Positions 28,001 through 37,575 are shown, counted from the stretch's first letter. The stretch: DNA of 64,000 nucleotides from Calditrichia bacterium (GCA_028284445.1 JANQRS010000018.1:126001-190000), one strand, 5' to 3'. Program-made: numbers and translations. Notes: generated from the letters alone by a model not told the origin.

Positions 28001-28459
28001 GTAAGCATAGAACTGGAAGCCAATGCCAGTCATTTGCTGCAACCGGGATGGGAAGATTTGGCCAATCAACCGCTGAAGATTCTGGTTGACCGCGGAAACA
28101 ATGGCAGCGTCGATGATACGCTTTTCATCGACAACATCGTATCGCTTTCTGATACGGGCGAGGAAAGTTTACCGGTTCGTTACGCACTTCACCAGAACTA
28201 TCCCAATCCATTTAACCCGGAAACCACCATTCAGTTTGCGCTGCCGACCACGGCTCAGATCGATCTGGTAGTCTATGATCTGCGGGGACGGGAAGTGGCA
28301 CATCTGATTAGTGGGCAGAGGCGCACGGCCGGGCAGCATTCTGTTACCTGGGATGGCCGAAGCGATGCCGGTATCCCAGTAGCCAGCGGTATGTATTTCT
28401 ACAGGCTCCGGGCAGAGAATGAGTTTGTGGCGACAAAGAAGATGCTGCTAATAAGGTAA
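25073..28459 (+). CDS. Giant secreted protein: FG-GAP propeller, papain-like domain, C-terminal sorting domain
   Basis: 1128 residues from the ATG at 25073 (GGAG 6 nt upstream), giving a signal peptide (MSKILIAFLLAAGCVFG). Residues about 25-395 are FG-GAP-like blades with repeated 'GD.FG..VA.S...A.VGA', probably one propeller. About 400-490 is an Ig-like domain ('ADSGVNFETI'). About 500-740 resembles a papain-like cysteine peptidase/transglutaminase fold: Cys604 in 'RGSCTGFVISS', His703 in 'AAHAVIPY', and Asp724/Asn726 in 'YDPNRPG'. The C-terminus (about 1040-1128, 'QNYPNPFNPETTI', 'GMYFYRL') is the type A sorting/FlgD-like domain that directs secretion in FCB bacteria. Peptidase activity is inferred from residue order only. 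A hairpin follows the stop. Confidence 0.88.
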   Translation: MSKILIAFLLAAGCVFGQGTTKITAGDGQAGDSFGRRVSLSGENALISSAGDPTTTYNTQVVYSFRRFGDQWTELNQISPDSGVWTSFEELKLDLDGETAIVAGLHFDTATQDLDHYLPFIFQYDGLTWEQVTRLLPQNVSEEQFTTSAVAISDNYAIVGAWISGNGIADWSQAYSFSFNGTNWVEGGLLIPTGASVNERFGFSLDISGDSVVVVGAPVNGIELGAIYVFRRSGNQWLQEARLTGAESSSGDWFGYSVATNGDIVLAGAYADSGFAGAVYVFRQSGGNWIQETKLKADDGQAGDIFGIDVALSDAGAVVGASGNDDRGQGAGSAYFFTSDGNTWKQQNKLLPDSLMAGDAFAINLSASENFALISAQGDDDLGDNAGAAYLFDLIPFEITNPAEDDLWIRAEAETIRWTAPDHVEDIDIFFSADSGVNFETIIFDHPADSGQYVWQVPDTLSRKCIIEISNSLNPDEAIQSRRFKIKDYELTRVDANDNYEVFEVKKHGWQFSNSFPNIWPQSWWQQFDYANGLDPFTNNFYPPNWLGPDVYASPPVFPSWEAFVRAYGTEQTYWGSVALGIYRPSAVQKWKNWRGNSIWRGSCTGFVISSLQAFDDIGIFQSNYAEIPSFLELNDLPINAAIRKVINQLQIHQSGKQHRAFFNTQLVWSPRQTVDEISDMLQADHPSGRYLYIKRFDKSAAHAVIPYRILPFPNDSVAVFIYDPNRPGDDQRFIMVDTVANSWRYVQNPNYRGNNRFLLLGWGDRFYDPPILQANGSSNTGSADPGINKSSNNSNLEFFHTAQAAVTFTNSSGFTAGFADSSDFSEIEGAVPIIPPTGYYHPPIGWQLPQDSYQIRLESFGDSLSYLSFVSDSLIYSYSRQDAVNGEQDDLIFDNGLTICNNNQQMRMIHQETILISTEFERQITFLNVPLFGGDSLHVTKASERDITFTNDGTDKTYDIVLRQVSGTSEAEFKSVSIELEANASHLLQPGWEDLANQPLKILVDRGNNGSVDDTLFIDNIVSLSDTGEESLPVRYALHQNYPNPFNPETTIQFALPTTAQIDLVVYDLRGREVAHLISGQRRTAGQHSVTWDGRSDAGIPVASGMYFYRLRAENEFVATKKMLLIR

Positions 28460-28535
28460 GACACATTTGTTATAGGGAGGGAAACAATGAATTGGTTTTT
28501 TATGAAGCGTAAATGTAAAGATTTATCGAAATTGT

Positions 28536-28569
28536 CTCCTCTATCTCCCTCAGTAGGAGATGGAGGAGG
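28536..28569. repeat. Weaker copy of the CTCTATCTCC palindrome between convergent genes
   Basis: The left arm 'CCTCTATCTCC' (28538-28548) pairs with 'GGAGATGGAGG' (28556-28566), one mismatch. It lies between the ends of the secreted-protein gene and apt, and probably serves as a bidirectional terminator. Confidence 0.6.
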
Positions 28570-28592
28570 TCGCATTCCAAAGATTTATCGAT

Positions 28593-29105
28593 CTAATACT
28601 TAATCAAGGCCTGAACATCATACTGCGATATCAGTTTACGACCTTCCAGTTCGGTCAGTTCGATCAGAAAAGAGACCCCGATGATATCGCCGCCGAGGTT
28701 CTCAACCAGCTTGCAGGTTGCAGCGGCGGTGCCGCCGGTTGCCAGCAGATCATCTACAACCAGAACCTTGTCGCCTTTTTCGATGCCGTCGGTATGAATC
28801 TCAAGGGTATCTTTACCATATTCCAGCTGGTAAGATTCCGAGAGGGTGTCTGCCGGCAATTTCCCGGGCTTCCGAACTGGCACAAAGCCGTTATTCAATT
28901 TATATGACATCGCAGTGCCAAAAATGAAGCCGCGCGATTCGATCCCAACAATCTTGTCAATATCAACGCTGCGATATGGGGCATACATATAGTCGATTGC
29001 CTGAGAAAATACTTCCTTTTCCTTCAGCAATGTAGTGATATCCTTGAACTGAATCCCCTTAATTGGGAAGTCCGGTACATTCCGAATGTATTTTGCAAAA
29101 TCCAT
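28593..29105 (-). CDS. apt: Adenine phosphoribosyltransferase
   Basis: 170 residues, the normal length. It opens 'DFAKYIRNVPDFPIKGIQFK', the conserved Apt N-terminus ('I..IPDFP..GI.F.DIT'). The PRPP-binding loop is 'VLVVDDLLATGGTA' (about 118-131) and the flexible loop holds 'PVRKPGKLP'. Apt salvages adenine to AMP using PRPP, in the cytoplasm. AAAGGA precedes the start. It is separated from the acylphosphatase gene by a strong palindrome and is probably transcribed alone. Confidence 0.97.
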   Translation of the reverse strand: MDFAKYIRNVPDFPIKGIQFKDITTLLKEKEVFSQAIDYMYAPYRSVDIDKIVGIESRGFIFGTAMSYKLNNGFVPVRKPGKLPADTLSESYQLEYGKDTLEIHTDGIEKGDKVLVVDDLLATGGTAAATCKLVENLGGDIIGVSFLIELTELEGRKLISQYDVQALIKY

Positions 29106-29154
29106 TTGGTGTCCTTTGGTGGCTGGTTTGAACTCTCGGCCGCGTGCGCATGAA

Positions 29155-29198
29155 TATCCCCCCTCTATCTCCCCCTGGGGGGAGATAGAGGGGGGATA
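29155..29198. repeat. 21-bp palindrome (CCCCCCTCTATCTCC family), second copy
   Basis: The left arm (29155-29175) and right arm (29178-29198) are reverse complements around a TG centre. It is almost identical to 1933-1975. It follows the acylphosphatase gene and precedes apt on the same strand, so it should separate the two transcripts. Confidence 0.85.
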
Positions 29199-29288
29199 AT
29201 ACCGGCAACCCCTTCAAGAATCAATAAATGACCGCTATACCAATTTTGACGATTTTTCCTACTGAAACATACGGTACAGAACTTAAAA

Positions 29289-29564
29289 TCAGAAGGTAAT
29301 CTGAAAATCCTTGTAATTCCCTTTGGCAGTTCGCCAGTGGGTATCAACATTTTGGACGGAGGAGGCCACAGGGCCGCGGTGAATTTCGGTGAGGAACTGT
29401 TCGAGATGCTCCGGCGGGCCTTCGGCATAGGCTTCCACACTGCCATCAGCCAAATTTTTCACATAGCCGGTAAGCTGTAATTGCTGCGCTCGCTGGCGGG
29501 TAAAGTAACGGAAGCCAACGCCCTGCACCCGGCCACGGACATTCACCAGCAGGGCATCGTTCAT
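29289..29564 (-). CDS. acyP: Acylphosphatase
   Basis: 91 residues. 'GRVQGVGFRYFTRQRAQ' (about 11-27) gives the catalytic Arg and 'GYVKNLADGSVEAYAEG' (about 33-49) the catalytic Asn; both are present. It hydrolyses acyl phosphates such as 1,3-bisphosphoglycerate and carbamoyl phosphate in the cytoplasm. The ATG lies 2 bp after the stop of the upstream LOG-like gene, so the two are translationally coupled in an asnS - LOG - acyP operon. Confidence 0.95.
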   Translation of the reverse strand: MNDALLVNVRGRVQGVGFRYFTRQRAQQLQLTGYVKNLADGSVEAYAEGPPEHLEQFLTEIHRGPVASSVQNVDTHWRTAKGNYKDFQITF

Positions 29565-29566
29565 AT

Positions 29567-30037
29567 CTAGATGCTTTCTCCGAGATATTCGATCGCTTTT
29601 TCTACCGCTTCCTGCGCCGACTTAACCGGTGTCACGCCAGAGACAGTGTCCCAGGAATTCAGACAGAATACCGGACGCCCCAACTGTAAGGCGTAGGCGA
29701 TTTCAGACAATGTGCCGTAACGGCCATCCACGGCAATAACCACCTGGGCAGTGCGCACGATGATAATATTTCGTGCAATCCCCATGCCGGTCGCAATTGG
29801 CGTTTTGACGTACGGATTGGCGTCGAGAATACTTTCACCCGGCAGAATACCAATCGTTTCTCCACCAGCTTCATAAGCACCTTTACAAGCCGCTTCCATA
29901 ATACCGGTAAGTCCGCCACAAACCAAAACAGCGTCATTTTGGGCGATCAAACGGCCGACGACTTCCGCGTCTACATAGTCTTCCGGCGTGCATTGGCTCC
30001 CGCCAATAACCCCGATTATCTTTTGAGATTCGATCAT
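29567..30037 (-). CDS. LOG-like/SLOG-fold protein (TIGR00725 family)
   Basis: 156 residues. 'IGVIGGSQC' near the N-terminus forms the nucleotide-binding loop. 'VCGGLTGIMEAACKGAYEAGG' (about 39-59) and 'DGRYGTLSEIAYALQLGRPVF' (about 103-123) are the SLOG phosphoribohydrolase-like motifs, but the 'PGGxGTxxE' signature of cytokinin-activating LOG enzymes is here 'DGRYGTLSE', so the activity may differ. Older databases call these 'putative lysine decarboxylase', which is not supported. It lies 17 bp after asnS and 2 bp before acyP in the same operon. Role unknown. Confidence 0.85.
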   Translation of the reverse strand: MIESQKIIGVIGGSQCTPEDYVDAEVVGRLIAQNDAVLVCGGLTGIMEAACKGAYEAGGETIGILPGESILDANPYVKTPIATGMGIARNIIIVRTAQVVIAVDGRYGTLSEIAYALQLGRPVFCLNSWDTVSGVTPVKSAQEAVEKAIEYLGESI

Positions 30038-30054
30038 ACGTTGCTCTGTTTTTA

Positions 30055-31446
30055 TTAGAACTCAGCATTACGCGGCGTACGCGGAAACGGAATCACATCG
30101 CGAATATTTTCCATACCGGTCACGTACATCAGGGCCCGGGAAAACCCAAGACCATATCCTGCGTGTGGCGCGCTGCCGTAGCGGCGCGTATCGAGATACC
30201 ACCAGTAATCCTTTTCGTCGAGATCCATGGCGCGGATTTTTTCGAGCAATACATCATGCCGTTCTTCGCGCTGGCTGCCACCAATAATTTCGCCCACACC
30301 GGGAATCAGCAAATCCATAGCCGCAACCGTCTTCTGATCCTCATTGAGGCGCATGTAGAAAGCCTTGATTTCTTTCGGATAATCGGTTACAAAAACCGGC
30401 TTTCCAAAGACTTTCTCACTGATATAGCGCTCATGCTCTGTTTGTAAATCGCTGCCCCATTCGACTGGATACTCGAATTTATCGGACGATTTTTGCAGCA
30501 TCTCTATTGCTTCAGTGTACGTAATATGTTCAAAGTCGGAGTTGACCAAATTGTCTAATTTTTCAAATAAAGTTTTATCAATCCATTTATTGAAAAATTC
30601 CATCTCTTCCGGCGCTTTCTCCATCAGGTAGCGAACAATGTATTTCATCATGTCTTCCGCCAGCTGCATATCATCAAACAGATCAGCAAAAGCAATCTCC
30701 GGCTCGATCATCCAGAACTCGGAAGCATGACGAGTGGTATTGGAATTTTCTGCGCGGAAAGTCGGCCCAAAGGTATAAACGTTGCGAAAGGCCATGCAGT
30801 AGGTTTCGACTGCCAACTGGCCGCTAACTGTCAGATTGGTTTCCCTGGAAAAAAAATCCTTGTCGTAATCAACACCGCCTTCATCTGTACGAGGTACGTT
30901 GAGCGGATCGAAAGTGGAAACGCGAAACATTTCTCCGGCGCCCTCGCAGTCACTGCCGGTAATGATCGGGGTATGAACGTAAACGAAATCACGCTGTTGA
31001 AAAAACTCGTGAATCGCGTGAGCCAGAAGCGAACGAACCCGGAATACCGCGGAATATGTATTGCTGCGTGGACGCAGGTGAGCAATAGTCCGCAGATACT
31101 CAAAGGTATGCCGCTTCTTCTGCAGGGGATAATCGGCATCAGCGGCACTGACCAGCTTGACGCTGGAAGCCTGAATTTCAAAAGGCTGCTTGGCGCCTTG
31201 TGATTCTACCAGTTTCCCTTCAACTTCAATCGATGAAGCGATCGAAAATTTGCCAATTTCAGCAAAATTGTCCAGCTTTTCATCAAAAACGACTTGAATA
31301 TTCTTGAAAAAAGTCCCGTCATTCAATTCAATAAATCCAAAATTCTTGGAAGATCTCACTGTGCGGACCCAGCCGCTCATTTTGATTTCCTTGTCGAGCC
31401 AATCTTGTGTATGGCGATATATTTGTCTTACAGATACGTTTTCCAT
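30055..31446 (-). CDS. asnS: Asparagine--tRNA ligase
   Basis: 463 residues from the ATG at 31446; an ATG three codons earlier is equally possible. The N-terminal OB fold ('[20 protein letters not shown]', about 19-38) binds the anticodon. The class II catalytic core has motif 2 '[21 protein letters not shown]' near 228-248 (quoted by position) and motif 3 '[15 protein letters not shown]' near 430. The end '..[12 protein letters not shown]' is characteristic of bacterial AsnRS and separates it from AspRS. It charges tRNA-Asn in the cytoplasm. It heads the asnS - LOG-like - acyP operon. The length is normal. Confidence 0.97.
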   Translation of the reverse strand: MENVSVRQIYRHTQDWLDKEIKMSGWVRTVRSSKNFGFIELNDGTFFKNIQVVFDEKLDNFAEIGKFSIASSIEVEGKLVESQGAKQPFEIQASSVKLVSAADADYPLQKKRHTFEYLRTIAHLRPRSNTYSAVFRVRSLLAHAIHEFFQQRDFVYVHTPIITGSDCEGAGEMFRVSTFDPLNVPRTDEGGVDYDKDFFSRETNLTVSGQLAVETYCMAFRNVYTFGPTFRAENSNTTRHASEFWMIEPEIAFADLFDDMQLAEDMMKYIVRYLMEKAPEEMEFFNKWIDKTLFEKLDNLVNSDFEHITYTEAIEMLQKSSDKFEYPVEWGSDLQTEHERYISEKVFGKPVFVTDYPKEIKAFYMRLNEDQKTVAAMDLLIPGVGEIIGGSQREERHDVLLEKIRAMDLDEKDYWWYLDTRRYGSAPHAGYGLGFSRALMYVTGMENIRDVIPFPRTPRNAEF

Positions 31447-31507
31447 TCTAACCATCCGGATTGAGTTTAGTACCAGCTTCTTTCATGTGGGTTTCGCAGG
31501 CTCATGA

Positions 31508-31542
31508 TAAAAAAAAGGGTTGCTGAAATCAACCCTTTTTTG
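31508..31542 (-). terminator. Rho-independent terminator of fbp
   Basis: The stem AAAAAGGGTTG / CAACCCTTTTT (31512-31522 and 31530-31540) has a 7-base loop and runs of T on both strands. It lies 11 bp after the fbp stop codon; it points mainly leftwards. Confidence 0.9.
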
Positions 31543-31552
31543 TTAGTCCGGC

Positions 31553-32575
31553 TCAGGAAGTACGCTTATTCTGGATGAACTCTTCGACGATTTGCACATC
31601 CTCCTTGCTGCCAATCACAAGGGGTGTTCGCTGATGCAAGCTGGTTGGCTTTTTGTCCATAATCCGGGTATGGCCGTCGCTGGCGGATCCACCGGCCTGC
31701 TCGACTATGAAGGCAAGTGGATTTGCCTCATACATTAGCCGCAATTTCCCGTCGCGACCGGACTCGCTCTTATTATCGCTCGGGTAAACAAAAATCCCGC
31801 CTTTGAGCAGATTGCGGTGGAAATCAGCAACCAATGAACCGATGTAACGATTGGTTAGATTACGGCTGTCGGAGCGTTCAGATTGCAGAGACCAGCGCAC
31901 ATAATTCTGCATACCACTTTCCCAGAAATTGAAATTGGCAATATTGACGCTGTAGATGCGTCCTTTGGTAGGGATGCGAATTTTGGGATGCGAAAGGATA
32001 AAGCTTCCAAAATCCGGGTCAAGGGTAAATCCGTAGACACCGGCGCCGGTTGTATAAACAAGCATGGTACTGGAACCGTAAATCACATAGCCGGCACAGA
32101 CCTGACAATATCCCGGTTGCAACACGTCTTCATCTGTTACCGGTTGCCCTTCCGGCGTTACCCGGCGATAAATGCTAAAAATCGTTCCGATGCTGACATT
32201 TACATCAATATTCGATGAGCCGTCAAGAGGATCAAAATGGCAGATATATTTGCCAGTGGGATAGTCATCGGAAAGCGGAATTACATCTTCATTTTCCTCC
32301 GAGACCATAGCACAGAGGCTACCGCCAAATGCGAGCGACTTAATCATCGCCTGATTTGCATATACATCAAGCTTCTGCTGAGCTTCGCCAAACACATTTT
32401 CACCGCCGGCGCCGCCGACGATATCCAGTAACCCGGCCTTGTTCACATTGTGTGAAATCAACTTGGCCGCCAGGGCGATGTCACCTAACAGTCGGGTAAA
32501 GGCACCCGTTGCGGTAGGATAATTTCGGCCCTGTTCAAGGATATGCCTTTGCAAAGTCATTACAAATTCGCTCAT
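31553..32575 (-). CDS. fbp: Fructose-1,6-bisphosphatase class I
   Basis: 340 residues, the normal length. The metal-binding signature 'FDPLDGSSNIDVNVSIGTIF' (about 118-137) and the nucleotide-loop 'GGSLCAMVSEENED' (about 83-96) identify class I FBPase. It hydrolyses fructose 1,6-bisphosphate to fructose 6-phosphate in gluconeogenesis. AGGAGG lies 6 nt before the ATG. The 250 bp upstream hold the htrA hairpin and presumably its promoter. A canonical terminator follows the stop. Confidence 0.97.
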   Translation of the reverse strand: MSEFVMTLQRHILEQGRNYPTATGAFTRLLGDIALAAKLISHNVNKAGLLDIVGGAGGENVFGEAQQKLDVYANQAMIKSLAFGGSLCAMVSEENEDVIPLSDDYPTGKYICHFDPLDGSSNIDVNVSIGTIFSIYRRVTPEGQPVTDEDVLQPGYCQVCAGYVIYGSSTMLVYTTGAGVYGFTLDPDFGSFILSHPKIRIPTKGRIYSVNIANFNFWESGMQNYVRWSLQSERSDSRNLTNRYIGSLVADFHRNLLKGGIFVYPSDNKSESGRDGKLRLMYEANPLAFIVEQAGGSASDGHTRIMDKKPTSLHQRTPLVIGSKEDVQIVEEFIQNKRTS

Positions 32576-32744
32576 TAGATCCTCCTGTAATCTGTGATGA
32601 AGGGATATGCCAATAGTTTATTATCGGTCCATATCCGAGTGGTGTGAAGCCTTTCCCTTTGAAAAAGACTGAGTGAATAAATTATGAGGTGTGTATCCGG
32701 ACGGGCCGGTTGCCATGTTCTTGAGCGGCTGATGCCGATCAAAG

Positions 32745-32775
32745 CGCTATGCCGGGCGTCATACCCGGCATAGCG
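32745..32775 (-). terminator. Perfect 12-bp hairpin downstream of the HtrA gene
   Basis: CGCTATGCCGGG (32745-32756) and CCCGGCATAGCG (32764-32775) pair perfectly around a 7-base loop. It lies 57 bp after the protease stop codon. There is no strong T tract, so it may be a repeat or a factor-assisted terminator. Confidence 0.55.
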
Positions 32776-32831
32776 TAGGAGAAACATACTAAAAAAAATA
32801 ACGCTTAAAAAGCGGGAAGGAAAAAATACAC

Positions 32832-34316
32832 CTATTGTGAAGGTACGTCGAAGGTCAGGAAAACCTTGCGGTTATTGCGAAGAATAAGCAAGGCCACCGG
32901 GTCTCCCGGTCGGAGATCCGAGATTGAGTCTGCGAGTTGACGGGCGCTGTTGATATCTTCCCGATTCAGACGAACAACCAAATCACCCACCTGCAATCCA
33001 TGTCGCTCAGCAACACCCCGCGCTCGAACTGACGTCACCAACCCGCCGCGATCGCGATCCAGCAAATCAAATTCTTCACGTAACTGCGGTGTCAGGGCCT
33101 CGATCTGAAAACCGAGGTTTTCGAAGCGGAATGAATTGTCAAACGACAAGGAGGTTTCATCTTCCGGGAATTCTTCCAGAACGACCGTCAGGGTCCTGTC
33201 ATCGCCGTCGCGAATAATGGACATGCTGATGCGGGTGCCCGGTTCTGAAGCACCGACGCGGGTACTTAACTCAGTTGCATTGCGAATTCGCTTGCCGTCA
33301 ATTGCGGTGACAAGATCACCGGCTTCGAGTTTGGCTTTGTCGGCTGGCCCCCCAACAACCACGCTGCTGATAATGACGCCTTCGGACGTCGGCAGGTTGT
33401 TTTGACGAGCATATCCCGGTGAGACGTTGCCAATCTGGACACCGAGCCAGCCGCGCACCACTTTACCGCGCTGCAAAATATCGGTCATTACCTTTTCGGC
33501 GAGGTTCGATGGAATCGCGAATCCAATACCAATGCTGCCGCCACTGCGACTGGCGATGGCAGTATTGATCCCGATGAGCTCTCCACGGAGATTGACCAGC
33601 GCACCACCACTATTGCCGGGGTTAATCGCAGCATCGGTTTGAATAAAATCTTCATACGCAGTCAGGCCAACGCCGGTTCTGCCTTTGGCGCTGACGATAC
33701 CGGAGGTCACCGTATGAGCAAAGGCAGCTTCCAGCGGAGATCCAATCGCCAGGACCCATTCCCCCACCCGGGTGACGTCAGAATTGCCAATTTCAACGGT
33801 CGGCAAACGCTCGCCGGTGTCAATCTGAATCACAGCAAGATCTGTTCGCGGATCGGTGCCCTTGACTTCGGCATCAAACTCTCGGCCGTCAAGCAAGCGG
33901 ACCACAATGTCATCTGCCTTGGCGATTACGTGGTTGTTGGTAAGGATGATACCGTTCTCATTCAAAATAACCCCGGAGCCCAACCCGGACTGCTGGCGGC
34001 GGCCGTTTGGGTCACGAAATCGAAACAGTTCGGCAAATCCGTTAGGGATATTGTCGACGGTTGTCTGGGTCGAAATGGTGACAACCGAGGGATTTACCCG
34101 GGCGGCAACATCAGCAAACGCATTGCTGATCGCAAAAAGTGAATTAACGGCTTCGCTATTGGTATCGCCGCTTTCAGTGGTTTCATTACCGGACTTCGGC
34201 GGTTCGGCCTGCAAAGGATTTGTCCAATTCATCCCGGCGCCCAGCACCAAACCGATAACGATGCCGCCAAGAAGTAGCATTGCCCCGAGCCCTTTTTTGC
34301 TCTTTTCTCGTTTCAT
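32832..34316 (-). CDS. DegP/HtrA-type periplasmic serine protease
   Basis: 494 residues. An N-terminal membrane anchor or uncleaved signal (about 9-30) is followed by a trypsin-like domain with triad His129 ('LTNNHVI'), Asp159 ('DPRTDLAV') and Ser236 ('NPGNSGGAL'). Two PDZ domains follow (about 285-375 and 400-490; 'VAERHGLQVGDLVVRLN' in the second). This is the DegP/DegQ layout: a chaperone-protease that removes misfolded envelope proteins. A Ser/Thr/Glu-rich linker (about 40-57) separates the anchor from the protease. AGGAAAAG precedes the ATG. All catalytic residues are present. Which Deg protein it most resembles cannot be decided here. Confidence 0.96.
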   Translation of the reverse strand: MKREKSKKGLGAMLLLGGIVIGLVLGAGMNWTNPLQAEPPKSGNETTESGDTNSEAVNSLFAISNAFADVAARVNPSVVTISTQTTVDNIPNGFAELFRFRDPNGRRQQSGLGSGVILNENGIILTNNHVIAKADDIVVRLLDGREFDAEVKGTDPRTDLAVIQIDTGERLPTVEIGNSDVTRVGEWVLAIGSPLEAAFAHTVTSGIVSAKGRTGVGLTAYEDFIQTDAAINPGNSGGALVNLRGELIGINTAIASRSGGSIGIGFAIPSNLAEKVMTDILQRGKVVRGWLGVQIGNVSPGYARQNNLPTSEGVIISSVVVGGPADKAKLEAGDLVTAIDGKRIRNATELSTRVGASEPGTRISMSIIRDGDDRTLTVVLEEFPEDETSLSFDNSFRFENLGFQIEALTPQLREEFDLLDRDRGGLVTSVRARGVAERHGLQVGDLVVRLNREDINSARQLADSISDLRPGDPVALLILRNNRKVFLTFDVPSQ

Positions 34317-34457
34317 TTGCTTTTCCTGCTTTGGTAGTATGGAAAGAATAATTGTGCTCTGGTTCCGACTCTGTTACGCAGCGGAGCTAATTCGGGTTTC
34401 CGCCATTTGTCTCAAAAAAATAAAATATCGGCAGGGATGCAACCTGCAATATGATCA

Positions 34458-34490
34458 AAAAGAAAACCCCGGTTCTGCAAACCGGGGTTC
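34458..34490 (-). terminator. Rho-independent terminator of clpB
   Basis: The stem AACCCCGGTT (34465-34474) pairs with AACCGGGGTT (34480-34489) around a 5-base loop, followed on the minus strand by a T-rich tract (TTTTCTTTTTG). It lies 32 bp after the clpB stop. Confidence 0.92.
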
Positions 34491-34521
34491 TCAATTATTC
34501 TGATAAGAGAAAATTCATCAG

Positions 34522-37215
34522 CTAGGACTCATTCACAACGGTTCGCGCGGTTTCCGGCTTGCCGTTTGAGCGTTTGCTGTTTTTCTTCTCCTTGATCTTT
34601 TTCAATTCAGCGACCTTGAACATAATGCGGTCATTATAGTAGTCGACCTTAATGACCTGTCCTTTGGAGATCCGTCCGGCAAGCAGTTCCTTAGCCAGTT
34701 GATCAACCACCCGGCGCTGTATCACCCGACGCAGCGGTCTGGCGCCAAACGCCGGTTCGTATCCAACCCGGGCCAGGTGGTCCCGTGCTTCATCAGTCAC
34801 CACAATCTTTACGCCCTGTTCAGCAAGTTGTTTCTGAATCTGGCGCATCTGCAGATGCACGATGTGCTTGATATCTTCCCGGGTCAGACTGTGGAACACG
34901 ATGGTTTCATCAATCCGATTCAGGAATTCCGGACGCAGTTCCTGTCTCAGCAGATTATTAACTTCTTCCTGGATTTCCCAGTAAATCTGCTCGCGGTTTT
35001 CCTCCGTCAAATTGCGCGACTTTTCCAGGATTTTCGGCGCACCGATATTCGAGGTCATAATAATGATAGTGTTCTTGAAATTCACGGTATGCCCCTTGTT
35101 GTCCGTCAAGCGCCCATCTTCGAGCACTTGCAGCAAGAGGTTGAACACTTCGCTATGCGCCTTTTCGATTTCATCCAGCAATACAACCGAGTATGGACGG
35201 CGGCGTACTGCCTCTGTCAGTTGTCCGCCTTCGTCATAGCCAACATATCCGGGCGGGGCACCAATTAGACGCGAAACCGAATGACGTTCCATGTATTCGG
35301 ACATATCGATGCGAATCATGGCATTCTCATCATTGAAGAGGAATTCCGCCAGCGCTCGAGCCAATTCCGTTTTACCAACACCGGTTGGTCCCAGAAAAAT
35401 GAAGGAACCGATCGGACGATTCTTGTCCGCCAGTCCGGCACGGGAGCGACGAATGGCATTGCTCACCGCTTCCGCTGCTTCTTCCTGCCCGATCACCCTC
35501 TCGCGCAAACGATCTTCGATTTTTAGCAGTTTCTCGCGTTCACTCTCCAGCATTTTGGAAATCGGCACGCCAGTCCAGCGCGATACAATTTCTGCAATTT
35601 GCTCTTCATCGACCTCTTCCTTGAGCATCTTGTTGTCCCGCTGAACCTTTTGCAGTTTACCGGTCAGTTCGCCAACTTTCTTCTCATGCTCCGGAATTTT
35701 GCCATATTTGATTTCCGCTACCCGGTCAAGATTTCCTTCACGCTCGCCTTTTTCCATTTCGCCGCGCAGTTGCTCAATGTCAGCTTTATGTTGACGAATC
35801 TGCTGAATGGTTTCTTTCTCAAGCAGCCAGTGGGTATGCAGCGCATTGCGTTCTTCACGCAGCTCTGCAAGTTCTTCTTCAAGTTTATCAAAGCGCTTTT
35901 GCGACTCAACATTCTTTTCTTTGCGAATCGCCACCTGCTCAATTTCCAGTTGCTTGATGCGACGTTCAATTTCATCCAGGTCTTCCGGCAGGGAATCCAC
36001 CTCGATGCGCAGGCGAGCCGCAGCTTCATCGATCAGGTCAATGGCCTTATCCGGCAGATGACGATCGGTAATATAGCGATCAGACAACATCGCTGCTGCC
36101 AATAAGGCGGCATCGGTAATTTTCACACCGTGATGCACTTCGTATTTTTCTTTCAAACCGCGCAGCATGGAAATAGTGTCTTCCACGGTTGGCTCTACAA
36201 CCATAATCGGCTGAAAGCGGCGCTCAAGAGCGGCATCCTTTTCAATATTCTTGCGGTATTCGTCGATGGTCGTAGCGCCGATGCAATGCATTTCGCCACG
36301 CGCCAGAGCCGGCTTCAGCATATTGGAAGCATCCATTGCACCTTCAGCGGCACCGGCACCAACCAGCGTATGAATTTCGTCGATAAAGAGAATAATGCCG
36401 CCATCCGATTCCTGAACCTCTTTCAAAACCGCCTTCAGACGTTCTTCAAACTCACCGCGGAACTTGGCACCGGCGATCAACGCGCCGAGATCCAGGGCAA
36501 TAATGCGCTTGTCCTTCAGTGATTCCGGTATATCACCATTCACGATGCGCTGGGCAATGCCTTCAACCACAGCGGTCTTACCGACACCGGGATCACCGAT
36601 CAGGGCCGGATTGTTTTTGGTGCGCCGGGACAATACCTGCAGCACCCGTCGAATTTCTTCATCACGGCCAATCACCGGATCGAGCTTGCCTTGCAAGGCC
36701 AGCTGTGTTAGATCCCGCGCATAGCGTTCCAGCGCCATATACTTGGCTTCCGGATTTTGGTCTGTCACTTTTTGTTTACCACGAATTTCTTCCAGGGCAG
36801 TTAAGACCTTTTCGCGATCAAGGCCGCTGGCCTGGAGGATTTTTTGCGCTTCGCTATTCTTTATTTCCAGCATCCCGAGCAGCAGATGTTCTGTTGAGAC
36901 AAAATCATCTTCCAGCTGCTGCGATTCGCGGGTTGCGAAGCTGATAAGTTGGTTAAAATTAGGTGAGACATATACTTGTCCCGCGGCCCCGTAGACCTTG
37001 GGGAATTTATTCAAAACGCGCTTGAGGCGTTGATTGATATGGCGCGGATCCACTCCAGTACGCTGCAGAATCATCGGCACCAGGCCATCGCTATCTTCTA
37101 CCAAACTGGCCAGAACGTGTTCCGCTTCGAGATGCTGCTGACCAAGCGTAACCACCATCTGCTGAGCACTACTGAGTGCTTCCTGAGCCTTAATTGTATA
37201 CTTATCGAGATTCAT
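34522..37215 (-). CDS. clpB: ATP-dependent disaggregase ClpB
   Basis: 897 residues. Clp N-terminal domain (about 1-150), first AAA+ module (Walker A 'GDPGVGKT' near 208), coiled-coil middle domain (about 400-530, unique to ClpB/Hsp104) and second AAA+ module (Walker A 'GPTGVGKT' near 610, Walker B '[12 protein letters not shown]'). Both nucleotide sites are intact and there is no ClpP-binding IGF/L loop. It works with DnaK to rescue aggregated proteins. The C-terminal 25 residues are a basic tail ([13 protein letters not shown]). GGGAG is 4 nt before the ATG. No CIRCE heat-shock element is visible upstream. Confidence 0.98.
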   Translation of the reverse strand: MNLDKYTIKAQEALSSAQQMVVTLGQQHLEAEHVLASLVEDSDGLVPMILQRTGVDPRHINQRLKRVLNKFPKVYGAAGQVYVSPNFNQLISFATRESQQLEDDFVSTEHLLLGMLEIKNSEAQKILQASGLDREKVLTALEEIRGKQKVTDQNPEAKYMALERYARDLTQLALQGKLDPVIGRDEEIRRVLQVLSRRTKNNPALIGDPGVGKTAVVEGIAQRIVNGDIPESLKDKRIIALDLGALIAGAKFRGEFEERLKAVLKEVQESDGGIILFIDEIHTLVGAGAAEGAMDASNMLKPALARGEMHCIGATTIDEYRKNIEKDAALERRFQPIMVVEPTVEDTISMLRGLKEKYEVHHGVKITDAALLAAAMLSDRYITDRHLPDKAIDLIDEAAARLRIEVDSLPEDLDEIERRIKQLEIEQVAIRKEKNVESQKRFDKLEEELAELREERNALHTHWLLEKETIQQIRQHKADIEQLRGEMEKGEREGNLDRVAEIKYGKIPEHEKKVGELTGKLQKVQRDNKMLKEEVDEEQIAEIVSRWTGVPISKMLESEREKLLKIEDRLRERVIGQEEAAEAVSNAIRRSRAGLADKNRPIGSFIFLGPTGVGKTELARALAEFLFNDENAMIRIDMSEYMERHSVSRLIGAPPGYVGYDEGGQLTEAVRRRPYSVVLLDEIEKAHSEVFNLLLQVLEDGRLTDNKGHTVNFKNTIIIMTSNIGAPKILEKSRNLTEENREQIYWEIQEEVNNLLRQELRPEFLNRIDETIVFHSLTREDIKHIVHLQMRQIQKQLAEQGVKIVVTDEARDHLARVGYEPAFGARPLRRVIQRRVVDQLAKELLAGRISKGQVIKVDYYNDRIMFKVAELKKIKEKKNSKRSNGKPETARTVVNES

Positions 37216-37575
37216 AAGACTCCCATGTTTGCTTTATCGTTCATATATCTTATCCATATCATTTCCGTTTGCTCCGTTCCCTCACAGTTCATACAAACAT
37301 CAAATATCATGCCACAAGCAAAACAAATGCATAACCCTATTAAAAACAGCTTTTAAGGATCTTTTTTCAAAGAGTAAGCGATAAAGCAGTAAATGGCAAA
37401 AGTCTGCCATTCTTTCAGACATGCGGCGAGAAATTCCTGCCATACACAGGAATAAGAAACAGTACTCCGGGACGTTAGATGGTGAAGCGTGTCAAATATT
37501 CAGATCTGATTTCTTGAAACCGGGAAGTCGTTGAGAAGAAAACGCTTCCGGCAATGTCATTCCCGAGGAATCGTC
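37216..37575. other. 360-bp intergenic region upstream of clpB
   Basis: No gene is seen. It should contain the clpB promoter. A TGGCA-N6-TGCCA inverted repeat lies at 37394-37409. No CIRCE, no sigma-32 consensus and no RNA gene could be identified. Confidence 0.5.

Noticed and set aside
29567..30037. Lysine decarboxylase
   Set aside because: The fold is SLOG; no PLP-binding site exists, and the old database name is misleading.
32576..32787. 70-residue open frame on the minus strand
   Set aside because: It overlaps the HtrA hairpin and the fbp promoter region, has no family features and no ribosome-binding site.
37394..37409. TGGCA-N6-TGCCA as a sigma-54 promoter
   Set aside because: The GG and GC elements are one base too close (9 instead of 10 bp apart), so it is more likely a chance palindrome or other operator.
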